From Streptomyces sp. STR69 (GTDB lineage Bacteria; Actinomycetota; Actinomycetes; Streptomycetales; Streptomycetaceae), in assembly GCF_024519455.1 (NCBI RefSeq), contig NZ_JALJRY010000022.1, positions 62,001-126,000 of the forward strand: a stretch of 64,000 nt of DNA, given 5' to 3'. Made by a program: the position numbers and the translations under genes. Every line of letters starts with the position of its first letter. The first letter of the stretch is position 1. Below the pieces are notes generated by a model. The model did not search any database, had not been told where the DNA came from, and was given only the letters and a program-made list of their open reading frames with translations. Shown piece after piece: positions 42,615-51,050 of this stretch.

Positions 42615-43388
42615 ATGTCGGCAGGCGAGACAAGCGGCGGGGCACAGGTCAAGTCCGCGGTGCGGACGGTGGAGCTGCTCGAATACTTCGCGGGCCGGCC
42701 CGGTATGCACTCCCTCGCGGCGGTCCAGGAGGCCGTCGGTTATCCCAAGTCCAGCCTCTACATGCTGCTGCGCACGCTGGTGGAGCTGGGCTGGGTGGAG
42801 ACGGACGCGACGGGCACGCGGTACGGCATCGGTGTGAGGGCGCTGCTGGTCGGCACGTCGTACATCGACGGCGACGAGGTCGTGGCGGCGGCCCGCCCCA
42901 CCCTGGACCGGCTCTCCGACGACACCACGGAGACCATCCACCTCGCCCGCCTCGACGGCACCAACGTGGTCTACCTGGCCACCCGCCAGTCCCAGCACTA
43001 CCTACGGCCCTTCACCCGCGTCGGCCGCCGCCTCCCGGCGCACTCGACCTCGCTGGGCAAGGCGCTGCTGAGCACCTACTCGGACGAGCAGGTCCGCAAG
43101 ATGCTCCCGGAGACGCTGCCCGCACTCACCGAGCACACGATCACCGACCGCGAGAAGCTCATCGAGGAACTCCACCAGGTCCGTGAGCAGGGCTTCGCCG
43201 TGGACCGCGAGGAGAACACGCTCGGCCTGCGCTGCTTCGGCGTCGCGATCCCCTACCGCACCCCGGCCCGCGACGCGATCAGCTGCTCGGTGCCGGTGGC
43301 CCGGCTGACCCCCGCGCACGAACAGATGGTGAAGGACGCCCTGTTCGACGCCCGTGACCGGCTCACTCTCGCCACCCGGAGGCTCTGA
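42615..43388 (+). CDS. IclR family transcriptional regulator
   Basis: A 257-residue regulator. The N-terminal winged HTH is VKSAVRTVELLEYFAGRPG with AVQEAVGYPKSSLYMLLRTL as the recognition region. The C-terminal effector domain is typical: GRRLPAHSTSLGKALLS and VDREENTLGLRCFGVAIPY. The ATG follows AAGGGG. Divergence from the 2,5-dioxovalerate dehydrogenase-like gene suggests control by a sugar-acid intermediate. A GNAT gene follows 3 nt downstream. Confidence 0.92.
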   Translation: MSAGETSGGAQVKSAVRTVELLEYFAGRPGMHSLAAVQEAVGYPKSSLYMLLRTLVELGWVETDATGTRYGIGVRALLVGTSYIDGDEVVAAARPTLDRLSDDTTETIHLARLDGTNVVYLATRQSQHYLRPFTRVGRRLPAHSTSLGKALLSTYSDEQVRKMLPETLPALTEHTITDREKLIEELHQVREQGFAVDREENTLGLRCFGVAIPYRTPARDAISCSVPVARLTPAHEQMVKDALFDARDRLTLATRRL

Positions 43389-43391
43389 CCC

Positions 43392-43865
43392 ATGGACGTC
43401 GCGCTCCGGCCGGTCCACGACAGTGATCTGCCGGTCTTCTTCCGGCTGACGAACGACCCCGAGTCCGTCCGGATGGCCGCCTTCACCGCGAAGGACCCGA
43501 CCGACAGGGACGCCTTCGACGCCCACTGGAAGCGCATCCGCGCCCTGCCCGGGGTTCTGAACCGCACGGTCCTCGCCGACGGCGACGTCGTGGGCAACGC
43601 CGCGGTCTACGGCGACCCGGGCGAGCGCGAGGTGACGTACTGGATCGACCGCGCCTACTGGGGCAAGGGCATCGCGACGGCCGCGCTGCGCGACCTGTTG
43701 GCCGAGGAGCCCGAACGCCCGCTGCACGCGCGCGTGGCGGCCGACAACGCGGGCTCGCGGCGTGTCCTGGAGAAGTGCGGGTTCCGGGTCAGCGGGCAGG
43801 ACCGGGGGTTCGCGAACGCGCGGGGCGAGGAGATCGACGAACTCGTGCTGACGCTGACTTCATGA
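43392..43865 (+). CDS. GNAT family N-acetyltransferase (RimJ/RimL-like)
   Basis: A 157-residue acetyltransferase of the RimJ/RimL branch. ALRPVHDSDLPVFFRLTNDPE is the N-terminal block (first 20 residues ALRPVHDSDLPVFFRLTNDP). VTYWIDRAYWGKGIATAALRDLL is the acetyl-CoA region, with GKGIATAAL as the loop. NAGSRRVLEKCGFRVSG closes the fold. It starts 3 nt after the IclR gene and is probably co-transcribed. The acceptor is unknown. Confidence 0.87.
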   Translation: MDVALRPVHDSDLPVFFRLTNDPESVRMAAFTAKDPTDRDAFDAHWKRIRALPGVLNRTVLADGDVVGNAAVYGDPGEREVTYWIDRAYWGKGIATAALRDLLAEEPERPLHARVAADNAGSRRVLEKCGFRVSGQDRGFANARGEEIDELVLTLTS

Positions 43866-43890
43866 GCGCTGGATGAGAAAAGTGTCGTAA

Positions 43891-43919
43891 GGGAACGATT
43901 CGTTCCCGTCCGGTCGTCT
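43891..43919 (+). promoter_or_regulatory. Palindrome and SigE-like promoter before the PBP gene
   Basis: GGGAACGA-T-TCGTTCCC is a perfect 17-bp palindrome ending 22 nt before the PBP ATG. GGAAC (43892) followed after 17 nt by TCGTCT (43914) also matches the form of Streptomyces SigE cell-envelope stress promoters. The two readings may coexist. Confidence 0.5.
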
Positions 43920-43929
43920 TCAGAGCGGG

Positions 43930-45390
43930 ATGAACAAGACGATCAGGCGCGCCTCCGTCTTCGCACTGCTCCTGGTGCTCGCCCTCCTGGTGAGGGCGAC
44001 CTGGGTGCAGTTCTACGACGGCCAGGCGCTGGCGGACGACAAGGACAACCGGCGCAACGCGATCGCGACGTACGCGGACCCGCTCGGGAACATCATCGTG
44101 GCCGGGAACGCGATCACCGGCTCGACGCGGACGGAGAGCAGCAGCGACCTCGCCTACAAACGCACCTACACGGACGGCAAGCTCTACGCGGCGGTGACGG
44201 GTTACGCCTCGCAGAGCTACGCGCCGACGCAGCTGGAGGGGATCTACGCGAACCTCCTCGACGGCACGGACAGCGGCCTGAAGACCGTCATGGACACGGT
44301 CACCGGCGAGCGGGCCGCCCCGGGCGACGTGGTCACGACGATCGACCCGGATGTGCAGAAGGCGGCGTACAACGCGCTCGGTGACAAGAAGGGTGCGGCC
44401 GTCGCGATCGATCCGACGACCGGCAAGATCCTCGCCGTGGTCTCGACCCCGTCCTACGACCCCTCGTCGCTGACCGACGCGAACACCGCGGCGGCGGCCT
44501 GGAAGCAGCTCAACGCGGACCCCGACAAGCCGCTGACCAACCGTGCGCTGCGTCAGCCGCTGCCGCCGGGTTCCACGTTCAAGCTGGTCGTGGCGGCGGC
44601 GGCCCTGGAGGACGGGCTCTACTCCTCGGTGGACGAGAAGACGACCAGCCCCTCGCCGTACACGCTGCCGGGCACGGTCACCCCGCTGAGGAACGAGAGT
44701 TCGTCCGCGCCCTGCACGAACGCCTCGATCCGGGTCGCGCTCCAGTACTCGTGCAACACCGTGTTCGCGAAGATGGCGGTGGACCTGGGGCAGGACAAGG
44801 TCAAGGAGATGGCCGAGAAGTTCGACTTCAACGACGAGGAACTGGACATCCCGGTGCGGGCGTACCCGAGCGTCTATCCGTCGAACATGAACAAGTCGTC
44901 GACAGCCCTGACGGGCATCGGCCAGTACGACGTGACCGCCACCCCGCTCCAGATGGCCATGGTGTCGGCCGCTATAGCCAACGACGGCAAATTGGTCTCC
45001 CCGCACATGGTGTCGGAGACCACCGACAGTGGCGGCGATGTGGTCCACAACTACGACGACAGCACGACGACGAAGGAGATCGTCAGCTCACGCACGGCGC
45101 AGCAACTCCAGTCGGCGATGCAGACGGTCATCACCGAGGGCACCGGCACGAACGCCCGGATCGCCGGCGTCACAGTGGGCGGCAAGACGGGCACGGCCCA
45201 GCACGGCGAGAACAACGACCAGAGCCCGTACGCCTGGTTCACGTCCTACGGCAAGTCCGACTCGACCGGCAAAGAGGTCGCGGTGGCGGTAGTGGTCGAG
45301 CAGTCGGACGCGGCAAGGTCCGAGATCAGCGGCAACGGCTTGGCGGCCCCGGTGGCCAAGGCGATGATGAAGGCGGCGCTGAAGAGTTAG
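43930..45390 (+). CDS. Penicillin-binding protein (PbpA/class B transpeptidase-like)
   Basis: A 486-residue membrane-anchored D,D-transpeptidase that cross-links peptidoglycan. One N-terminal helix (about residues 9-27) is followed by a short dimerisation region and the transpeptidase domain. Active-site motifs: SxxK as PPGSTFKLV, SxN as QYSCNTVF, and KTG as VGGKTGTAQ. It is shorter than FtsI and resembles the PbpA-like proteins next to rodA in other loci, but no rodA is here. A SigE-like promoter fits a role in envelope stress. A hairpin terminator follows directly. Confidence 0.92.
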   Translation: MNKTIRRASVFALLLVLALLVRATWVQFYDGQALADDKDNRRNAIATYADPLGNIIVAGNAITGSTRTESSSDLAYKRTYTDGKLYAAVTGYASQSYAPTQLEGIYANLLDGTDSGLKTVMDTVTGERAAPGDVVTTIDPDVQKAAYNALGDKKGAAVAIDPTTGKILAVVSTPSYDPSSLTDANTAAAAWKQLNADPDKPLTNRALRQPLPPGSTFKLVVAAAALEDGLYSSVDEKTTSPSPYTLPGTVTPLRNESSSAPCTNASIRVALQYSCNTVFAKMAVDLGQDKVKEMAEKFDFNDEELDIPVRAYPSVYPSNMNKSSTALTGIGQYDVTATPLQMAMVSAAIANDGKLVSPHMVSETTDSGGDVVHNYDDSTTTKEIVSSRTAQQLQSAMQTVITEGTGTNARIAGVTVGGKTGTAQHGENNDQSPYAWFTSYGKSDSTGKEVAVAVVVEQSDAARSEISGNGLAAPVAKAMMKAALKS

Positions 45391-45394
45391 CGAG

Positions 45395-45420
45395 CGGCCC
45401 CGGCCGGGTGGCCGGGGCCG
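45395..45420. terminator. Perfect 11-bp bidirectional terminator hairpin
   Basis: CGGCCCCGGCC and its complement flank a GGGT loop. It lies 5 nt after the PBP stop and 5 nt before the NCS2 stop on the other strand, so it probably serves both. Confidence 0.85.
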
Positions 45421-45424
45421 TCGT

Positions 45425-46876
45425 TCACTTGACGCCCAGGATCTGCTCCACCGGGTCGATGGCGAAGTACACGAGGAACAGCGCGGACACCCCCCACAAC
45501 AGCCAGTTGACCTCCTTCGCCTTGCCGAGCACCGTCTTGATCACGACGTAGGAGATGAACCCCGCCCCGATCCCGTCGGTGATCGAGTACGTGAACGGCA
45601 TCGCGGCGATGGTGAGGAACGCCGGAATCGCGATCTCGTACTTGTCCCAGTCGATGTACTTGACGTGGGTCATCATCAGGAACCCGACCGCGATCAGCGC
45701 GGGCGCCGCCGCCTGCAACGGCACGATCGTCAGCAGCGGGGTCAGGAACAGCGCGAGCCCGAACAACCCACCGGTGATCAGATTCGAGAACCCGGTACGC
45801 GACCCCTCACCGACACCCGAAGCCGACTCGATGTACGCGGTGTTGGAGGACGCGGACCCGATTCCGCCGGCGACGGCGGCGGCACCGTCGATGAACAGGA
45901 CGCGGCCGATGTTCGGCACCTGACCGTCGTCGTCCAGGAGACCGGCCTCCGCGCTGATACCCACGATCGTGCCCATGGCGTCGAAGAAGTCCGACAGGAT
46001 CAGCGTGAAGATCAGCAGGATCACGGTGATCGCGCTGGTCTCGCCGAAGGCCCCGAACAGGCTGAAGTGGCCGATGAGTCCGAAGTCGGGCGTGTCCACG
46101 ATCTTGTCCGGCACCTTGGGGGTCATCAGGCCCCAACTCTTGATGTCGGCGACGGAGTTGATGATGATCGCGAGGACGGTCATCGTGACGATGCTGATCA
46201 GGATCGCGCCCTTCACCTTGCGGGCGACCAGTGCGATGGTCAGCAGTACGCCGAGACAGAAGACCAGGACGGGCCAGCCGGCGAGATGGCCGACGGATCC
46301 GAGCTGCACGGGAACCGTGGTCTGCGCGGCGTCCGGTATACGACTGACGAAGCCGGCGTCGACGAAGCCGATGAACGCGATGAACAGCCCGATGCCGACG
46401 CCGATGGCCTGCTTGAGCTGTTGCGGGATCGCGTTCATGATCGCCTCGCGCAGTCCGGTGAGGACCAGGACGCAGATCAGGACGCCCTCGATGACGACGA
46501 GGCCCATCGCGTCGGGCCAGCTCATCAGCGGGGCCAACTGGAAGGCGACGACAGCGTTGAGGCCGAGGCCCGCGGCGATGGCGAGGGGCAGGTTGCCGCC
46601 GACGCCCATGATGACCGTCATCACACAGGCCACCAGGGCGGTGGCGGTGACCAGTTGGCCGGTGTCGAGCGAGTGCCCGAACTTGTCCTTGGCGCTGCCC
46701 AGGATGATCGGGTTCAGGACGAGGATGTAGGCCATCGTGAAGAACGTGGCGAAGCCGCCGCGTATCTCACGACCGAAGGTGGATCCCCGTTCGGAGATCT
46801 TGAAGAACCGGTCGACACCGTTCGCCGCCGGTGGTTCGGCACTTGGCCGGTCGGCCACCTTCTGTGACTCGGACAT
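45425..46876 (-). CDS. NCS2 family purine permease (AzgA-like)
   Basis: Proton-coupled nucleobase importer of 483 residues with 12-14 hydrophobic segments. The AzgA/adenine-hypoxanthine-guanine branch is shown by REIRGGFATFFTMAYILVLNP (first 20 RREIRGG region), AIAAGLGLNAVVAFQLAP, and DFFDAMGTIVGISAEAGLLD, and SASSNTAYIESASGVGEGSR near residue 340, which is diagnostic. An AACCTG-TTT-CAGGTT dyad lies 65 nt upstream. Purine control is likely, but no purine riboswitch was seen. Confidence 0.92.
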   Translation of the reverse strand: MSESQKVADRPSAEPPAANGVDRFFKISERGSTFGREIRGGFATFFTMAYILVLNPIILGSAKDKFGHSLDTGQLVTATALVACVMTVIMGVGGNLPLAIAAGLGLNAVVAFQLAPLMSWPDAMGLVVIEGVLICVLVLTGLREAIMNAIPQQLKQAIGVGIGLFIAFIGFVDAGFVSRIPDAAQTTVPVQLGSVGHLAGWPVLVFCLGVLLTIALVARKVKGAILISIVTMTVLAIIINSVADIKSWGLMTPKVPDKIVDTPDFGLIGHFSLFGAFGETSAITVILLIFTLILSDFFDAMGTIVGISAEAGLLDDDGQVPNIGRVLFIDGAAAVAGGIGSASSNTAYIESASGVGEGSRTGFSNLITGGLFGLALFLTPLLTIVPLQAAAPALIAVGFLMMTHVKYIDWDKYEIAIPAFLTIAAMPFTYSITDGIGAGFISYVVIKTVLGKAKEVNWLLWGVSALFLVYFAIDPVEQILGVK

Positions 46877-46940
46877 GCGGGTACTCCTCGTTGGCCTCAG
46901 TGATCGGTGCGCGGATGCTGGCTGGATTGTTCCCGCGTTG

Positions 46941-46955
46941 AACCTGTTTCAGGTT
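46941..46955. promoter_or_regulatory. 6-3-6 dyad upstream of the NCS2 permease
   Basis: AACCTG-TTT-CAGGTT is a perfect inverted repeat about 65 nt upstream of the permease start. It is a candidate operator for a purine-responsive regulator. Confidence 0.35.
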
Positions 46956-47094
46956 TTCCCCGTGTTACGGAATCAGGGTCGACGCACCAGCCTGTCGTCG
47001 ACCTGTCGGACGGCGTTCGAAGGCCTGCACCAATCCAGCCAATTGATCACTGCTACGCTTCCGGATCTCGTCGGGGTCACCCCCGAATGATCAC

Positions 47095-47112
47095 GTGTCA
47101 TCTACATGACAC
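47095..47112. promoter_or_regulatory. 7-4-7 dyad upstream of the sigma factor gene
   Basis: GTGTCAT-CTAC-ATGACAC is a perfect inverted repeat ending 30 nt before the sigma factor GTG. It is a candidate operator. The other 200 bp between it and the NCS2 gene hold only the 6-3-6 dyad. Confidence 0.45.
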
Positions 47113-47142
47113 ACACAACCACGCAGCGAGGAGAGGTCCGCC

Positions 47143-47709
47143 GTGGGCACAGTCGTCGACGACGCCGCCTCCGTGGAGTTCCACGCCTTCTTCGAACGCC
47201 ACTACGCCGAACTGTCGCGTCTCGCCCACCTGTTGACGGGCGAGGCGGACGCCGCCGACGATCTCGCGGCCGACGCGCTGCTCGCGCTCTGGCACCGCTG
47301 GGACCGGGTGCGCGCCGCCGACCATCCCGCGGCCTACGCCCGTGGCGTCGTCGCCAACCTGGCCCGCACCCGGATCCGCAGCGCGGTGCGCGAGCGGCGG
47401 CGGGTCGCCCTGTTCTGGTCGCAGCGCGAGGAGAAGACCGAGAACCCGGACGTGGCCGGCGTGGTCGACGTCCAAGAGGCCCTGCGCAGGCTGCCGTTCC
47501 GCAAGCGGGCCTGTGTGGTGCTGCGGCACGCGTTCGATCTGTCGGAGAAGGACACCGCGCTCGCGCTCGGTGTTTCCGTCGGTACGGTTAAGAGCCAGAC
47601 GTCGAAGGGCATGGCCGAGTTGCAGCGCCTGCTCGGCCCGCAGAGCCCTCCGCTGCAGATGCACGCGGCGATGGCGCGCGGCGGCGAGACCGGAGGGAGG
47701 AACCGATGA
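47143..47709 (+). CDS. ECF sigma factor (SigE-family, short form)
   Basis: A 188-residue extracytoplasmic-function RNA polymerase sigma factor with only regions 2 and 4. Region 2 spans HYAELSRLAHLLTGEADAAD through LWHRWDRVR. Region 4 is LRRLPFRKRACVVLRHAFDL and VSVGTVKSQTSKGMAELQRL, the HTH that reads the -35 box. The start is GTG after GAGGAGAGG. It overlaps the next gene by 4 nt. This family often pairs with an adjacent membrane protein acting as anti-sigma factor. Confidence 0.92.
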   Translation: MGTVVDDAASVEFHAFFERHYAELSRLAHLLTGEADAADDLAADALLALWHRWDRVRAADHPAAYARGVVANLARTRIRSAVRERRRVALFWSQREEKTENPDVAGVVDVQEALRRLPFRKRACVVLRHAFDLSEKDTALALGVSVGTVKSQTSKGMAELQRLLGPQSPPLQMHAAMARGGETGGRNR

Positions 47710-48560
47710 GGCACCAGAACGTCCACGACGACGAGCTGAGCGCCCGGCTGCACGAGGCGGCCGAGGGCCACGAGCCCGACCGGGCGCGCATCCTGGCGCG
47801 GCTCGAACGCGGCATGGCCGCGCAGTCGCGTCCCGACCACCGGGCCACCCGGCCGCCCGTGTTCGGCTGGGTGCGGGTCGTCAGCGCGACGGCGGCGGTG
47901 GCGAGCGTCCTCGCGATCGGCGGCTACGCGGTGGCGTCCGCGGTGAAGGGCAACTCCCCCGCCGAACAGACGGTGTCCGTCTCACCGACCCCGACCCCCA
48001 CGCCGTCGCCGGACGCGACGAGCCGCACCCCGGTCAAACCGGTTGCCCCGAAGCCGAGTTCGGGCTCGGGCACCTCGCACAGCTCGTCCGAGGCGAGCGC
48101 CTCCCCGACGACGTCCGCGACGGCCTCGCCGTCCGCGCCCGTGCTGCCGCCCGCCTCCGGTACACAGGACGGCCCGCTGTGGTCGGACGGTTCGATCGAC
48201 CCGGGCAGCAACGACTTCTGGGCGCAGAGCGACGTCACCCTCAAGACGACCAAGCAACTCACCGCGCTCACCGTCCAGTTGAAGGTCAAGCTGACCGCCG
48301 GGGTCAGCTCTGCGGGCGCCTGGCGCTCGCTGCCCGAGCAGGACTTCACGCAGACGGTGACGGAGCAGGACGGGTTCCTGGTCTACACCTGGGTGCTCAA
48401 GGAGGGCCGTACGGTGGCGGTCGGGGACTGGGTCTTCGCCGGGCAGTACAACCATGAGCGCGGCGGCCGGGACGCGAAGGACGACAGCTACTCGGCGGCG
48501 GCCACGGCGGCCGGCCGACAGCTGTCCGTGAAGGGCGACTTCGCGGCAACGAAGTCGTAG
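47706..48560 (+). CDS. Single-helix membrane protein, putative anti-sigma partner
   Basis: A 284-residue protein with a cytoplasmic N-terminus of about 50 residues (HDDELSARLHEAAEGHEPDR, then ARILARLERGMA), one helix (about residues 56-78), a Ser/Thr/Pro-rich extracellular spacer of about 70 residues and a globular C-terminal region of about 110 residues ending near GDFAATKS. The start overlaps the sigma gene (ATGA). The layout fits a transmembrane regulator that senses something outside the cell. No zinc-binding HxxxCxxC anti-sigma motif is visible, so the role is inference. Confidence 0.75.
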   Translation: MRHQNVHDDELSARLHEAAEGHEPDRARILARLERGMAAQSRPDHRATRPPVFGWVRVVSATAAVASVLAIGGYAVASAVKGNSPAEQTVSVSPTPTPTPSPDATSRTPVKPVAPKPSSGSGTSHSSSEASASPTTSATASPSAPVLPPASGTQDGPLWSDGSIDPGSNDFWAQSDVTLKTTKQLTALTVQLKVKLTAGVSSAGAWRSLPEQDFTQTVTEQDGFLVYTWVLKEGRTVAVGDWVFAGQYNHERGGRDAKDDSYSAAATAAGRQLSVKGDFAATKS

Positions 48561-48666
48561 CCGACAGCCCCGGAAAAATCTCCGGTCGGGCGGCAACCCC
48601 TTCCCCTCCGGCGGCGACAAGGAAGCGCAAGGTTCCTCTCGCACGGAGTCACACGGAGCAAGTCGC

Positions 48667-50349
48667 TTGAGCACGCACAAGAAGCACCTCACCCGCAGGC
48701 GGGTGCTCGGGGCCTCCGCGATCGGTGTCGCCGCCACCGGCGCGGCCGTCGCGGGCGGCACCGGCCTCCTCTCGTCCGCCTCCGCCGCCGCGTTCGGATA
48801 CACCGACGACGGCTCCAACTACGTAATCACCACGGGCGCCTCACTCGTCCTCAAGGTCTCCAAGTCGACCGGTGACATCACGTCCCTCGCCTACAAGGGC
48901 AAGGAGTACGAGGGCTACGGCGGCAAGCACTCGCATGTCGAGTCCGGGCTCGGCGCCTCCACGGTCACCATCAAGCAGTCGGGTTCGACGATCCTGGTGA
49001 AGGTGGTCCACGGCCCGATCACCCAGTGGTACGCGGCCCGCAGCGGCGAGAACAACGTCTACCTGTGGACGAACAAGGCGGACGCGTCCTTCACCGCGAC
49101 GCGCTACATAGTGCGGGTGAAGCCGGGAGTGTTCCCCAACTCCGGCTCAGACGCCTGGGATTCGACCACGGACACGATCATCGAGGCGGGTGACGTCTGG
49201 AAGCACCCGGACGGCACGACCCGCTCCAAGCACTACTCGGGCAAGCGGACCATCGACTACGACCACGTCGGCTTCACGACGGGTTCGGTCGGCCTGTGGG
49301 TCGTCCGCTCCAACCACGAGAAGGCCTCCGGCGGTCCCTTCTACCGCTCGCTGCTGCGCCACTCGAACGAGGGCGGGGCGGGGCTGTACGAGATCCTGCA
49401 CTACAACGAGGCCCAGACCGAGCCCGAACGCTTCGGTCTGCAGGGCCCGTTCGTGGTGGCCTTCACGGACGGCGGCACACCTTCGTCCTCCCTCTTCGCG
49501 GCGAATCTCGACACGTCGTGGGTTGACTCGCTCGGCATCACGGGCTGGGTGGGCAAGGCAGGCCGGGGGAAGGTGGCAGGGGTCGGCCTCAAGGGCATGG
49601 ACTCCAAGTACCCCTACACAGTGGGCTTTTCCAACGCGGACGCGCAGTACTGGGCGAAGGCCGCGGCCGGCACCGGCGCCTTCTCCTGCAAGGGGATGCT
49701 GCCGGGGACGTACACGTTGACCGTCTTCAAGGGCGAACTCGCCGTGCACACGCAGTCGGTGGCGGTGACGGCGGGCGGTACGACGTCGCTGCACACCCTG
49801 AGCATCACAGGTGACCCGTCCGCCGCGAGCGCCCTGTGGCGGCTCGGGAACTGGGACGGGACGCCGCGCGAGTTCAAGAACGCCGAGCTGATGACGTACG
49901 CGCATCCGTCCGACGCGCGGGCGGCGAAGTGGACGGGGAACGTCACGATCGGGAGCGGAAGCGAGGCCGCGTCCTTCCCGGCGTACATCTGGAAGGACGT
50001 GAACGACGGCGTCCTGGTCTACTTCAAACTGACGGCGGCGCAGGCAGCCGCGGCGCACACACTGCGAGTGGGTGTGACAACGGCGTACATCAACGCCCGC
50101 CCTCAAGTCACCGTGAACGACTGGGTCTCCGCCATCCCCACGCCTCCCACACAGCCCTCGACCCGCGATCTCACCACGGGTTCCTACCGTGGAAACAACC
50201 ACACGTTCGTTTTCAACGTCCCTTCCAGTGCGTGGAGTTCGGACGCCACGAAGTACAACATCCTGAAGATCAACGTAGTCAGTGGTTCGACGGGCTCGGC
50301 CTTCCTCAGCCCGGGCACGTCGTTCGACTGCATCGACCTGCTGACCTGA
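48667..50349 (+). CDS. Secreted rhamnogalacturonan lyase, polysaccharide lyase family 4
   Basis: Extracellular enzyme that cleaves the rhamnogalacturonan I backbone of pectin by beta-elimination. 560 residues. A twin-arginine signal peptide (TRRRVLGASAIG) ends near SASAA. Three domains follow: the catalytic beta-sandwich (about residues 45-300), a fibronectin III-like middle domain (about 320-390, GMLPGTYTLTVFKGELAVHT) and a C-terminal jelly-roll (about 395-560, ALWRLGNWDGTPREFKNAEL). The start is TTG with GGAGCAAG upstream. It belongs functionally with the pectin genes at 58.7-64 kb. Confidence 0.88.
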   Translation: MSTHKKHLTRRRVLGASAIGVAATGAAVAGGTGLLSSASAAAFGYTDDGSNYVITTGASLVLKVSKSTGDITSLAYKGKEYEGYGGKHSHVESGLGASTVTIKQSGSTILVKVVHGPITQWYAARSGENNVYLWTNKADASFTATRYIVRVKPGVFPNSGSDAWDSTTDTIIEAGDVWKHPDGTTRSKHYSGKRTIDYDHVGFTTGSVGLWVVRSNHEKASGGPFYRSLLRHSNEGGAGLYEILHYNEAQTEPERFGLQGPFVVAFTDGGTPSSSLFAANLDTSWVDSLGITGWVGKAGRGKVAGVGLKGMDSKYPYTVGFSNADAQYWAKAAAGTGAFSCKGMLPGTYTLTVFKGELAVHTQSVAVTAGGTTSLHTLSITGDPSAASALWRLGNWDGTPREFKNAELMTYAHPSDARAAKWTGNVTIGSGSEAASFPAYIWKDVNDGVLVYFKLTAAQAAAAHTLRVGVTTAYINARPQVTVNDWVSAIPTPPTQPSTRDLTTGSYRGNNHTFVFNVPSSAWSSDATKYNILKINVVSGSTGSAFLSPGTSFDCIDLLT

Positions 50350-50370
50350 GCCCCCCTCGGTCAGCAGAGC

Positions 50371-50404
50371 GACGCCCCCGCCGGTGACGACCGGCGGGGG
50401 CGTC
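50371..50404. terminator. Perfect 15-bp terminator hairpin
   Basis: GACGCCCCCGCCGGT pairs perfectly with its complement across a GACG loop. It lies between the converging rhamnogalacturonan lyase and GNAT genes. Confidence 0.85.
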
Positions 50405-50423
50405 GTCCATCGGGTTCGGGATC

Positions 50424-50993
50424 TCAGCGGTCCGCGCGCCGCCGCACGTGGAGGTGGCCGTCGCGGGGGAAGGCGGGCGGCGCGGCGGGCAGCACACTGG
50501 CGAACTCGTACCGCCCCTTCTCCGCGACCCGGCACGAGGCCAAGTTGTCCACCTGGTGCAGGAGTTCGAGCCGCTCCAGCCCGTCGGCGGCCAAGGTGCC
50601 GAAGGCCCAGTCGCTGACTGCGTCGAGGGCACGGGGCGCCACTCCCCGCCCGCGAGCGTGTGCGACGGTCCAATAGCCCACCTCGACAGCCGGCTTGCCG
50701 GGGGTGAACTCCTTGAGAACCATATTGCCCACCAACTGCTCCTGAACCGACCCGGATCGGGCCTCAAGAACGGCGAACGCGAACCGCTCCCCCGCCGTCC
50801 AACCCCGCTCCTGCTCCCGCACCCACCGCGCCCCGTCAACCTCGTTGTCGACGATGGAAGTTATCCACCGACGCAAGACGGGATCCCGGCCCGCCTCGAC
50901 CAGCCCGGGAACGTCCGCGAGGCGCCAGGGTCGAAGAACGAGAGCGGGGGCGGTGGGCGTCGCGGCTACGTGAAGTACGACGGGAGCAGTCAT
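50424..50993 (-). CDS. GNAT family N-acetyltransferase (RimJ/RimL-like)
   Basis: A 189-residue acetyltransferase. LVLRPWRLADVPGLVEAGRD starts the fold. VEVGYWTVAHARGRGVAPRA contains the acetyl-CoA loop RGRGVA. LLHQVDNLASCRVAEKGRYE is the last conserved block. It is convergent with the rhamnogalacturonan lyase and follows the MerR gene at a 57-nt gap on the same strand. The acceptor is unknown. Confidence 0.87.
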   Translation of the reverse strand: MTAPVVLHVAATPTAPALVLRPWRLADVPGLVEAGRDPVLRRWITSIVDNEVDGARWVREQERGWTAGERFAFAVLEARSGSVQEQLVGNMVLKEFTPGKPAVEVGYWTVAHARGRGVAPRALDAVSDWAFGTLAADGLERLELLHQVDNLASCRVAEKGRYEFASVLPAAPPAFPRDGHLHVRRRADR

Positions 50994-51050
50994 GAACTGA
51001 TCATATGCAGCACCGATTTCGCCCTGCCGTGTCTCACGTCAGCCCAGTCG

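Noticed and set aside
46877..47142. A purine riboswitch before the NCS2 permease
   Set aside because: The three-helix purine aptamer sequence pattern was not found; only a 6-3-6 dyad is present.
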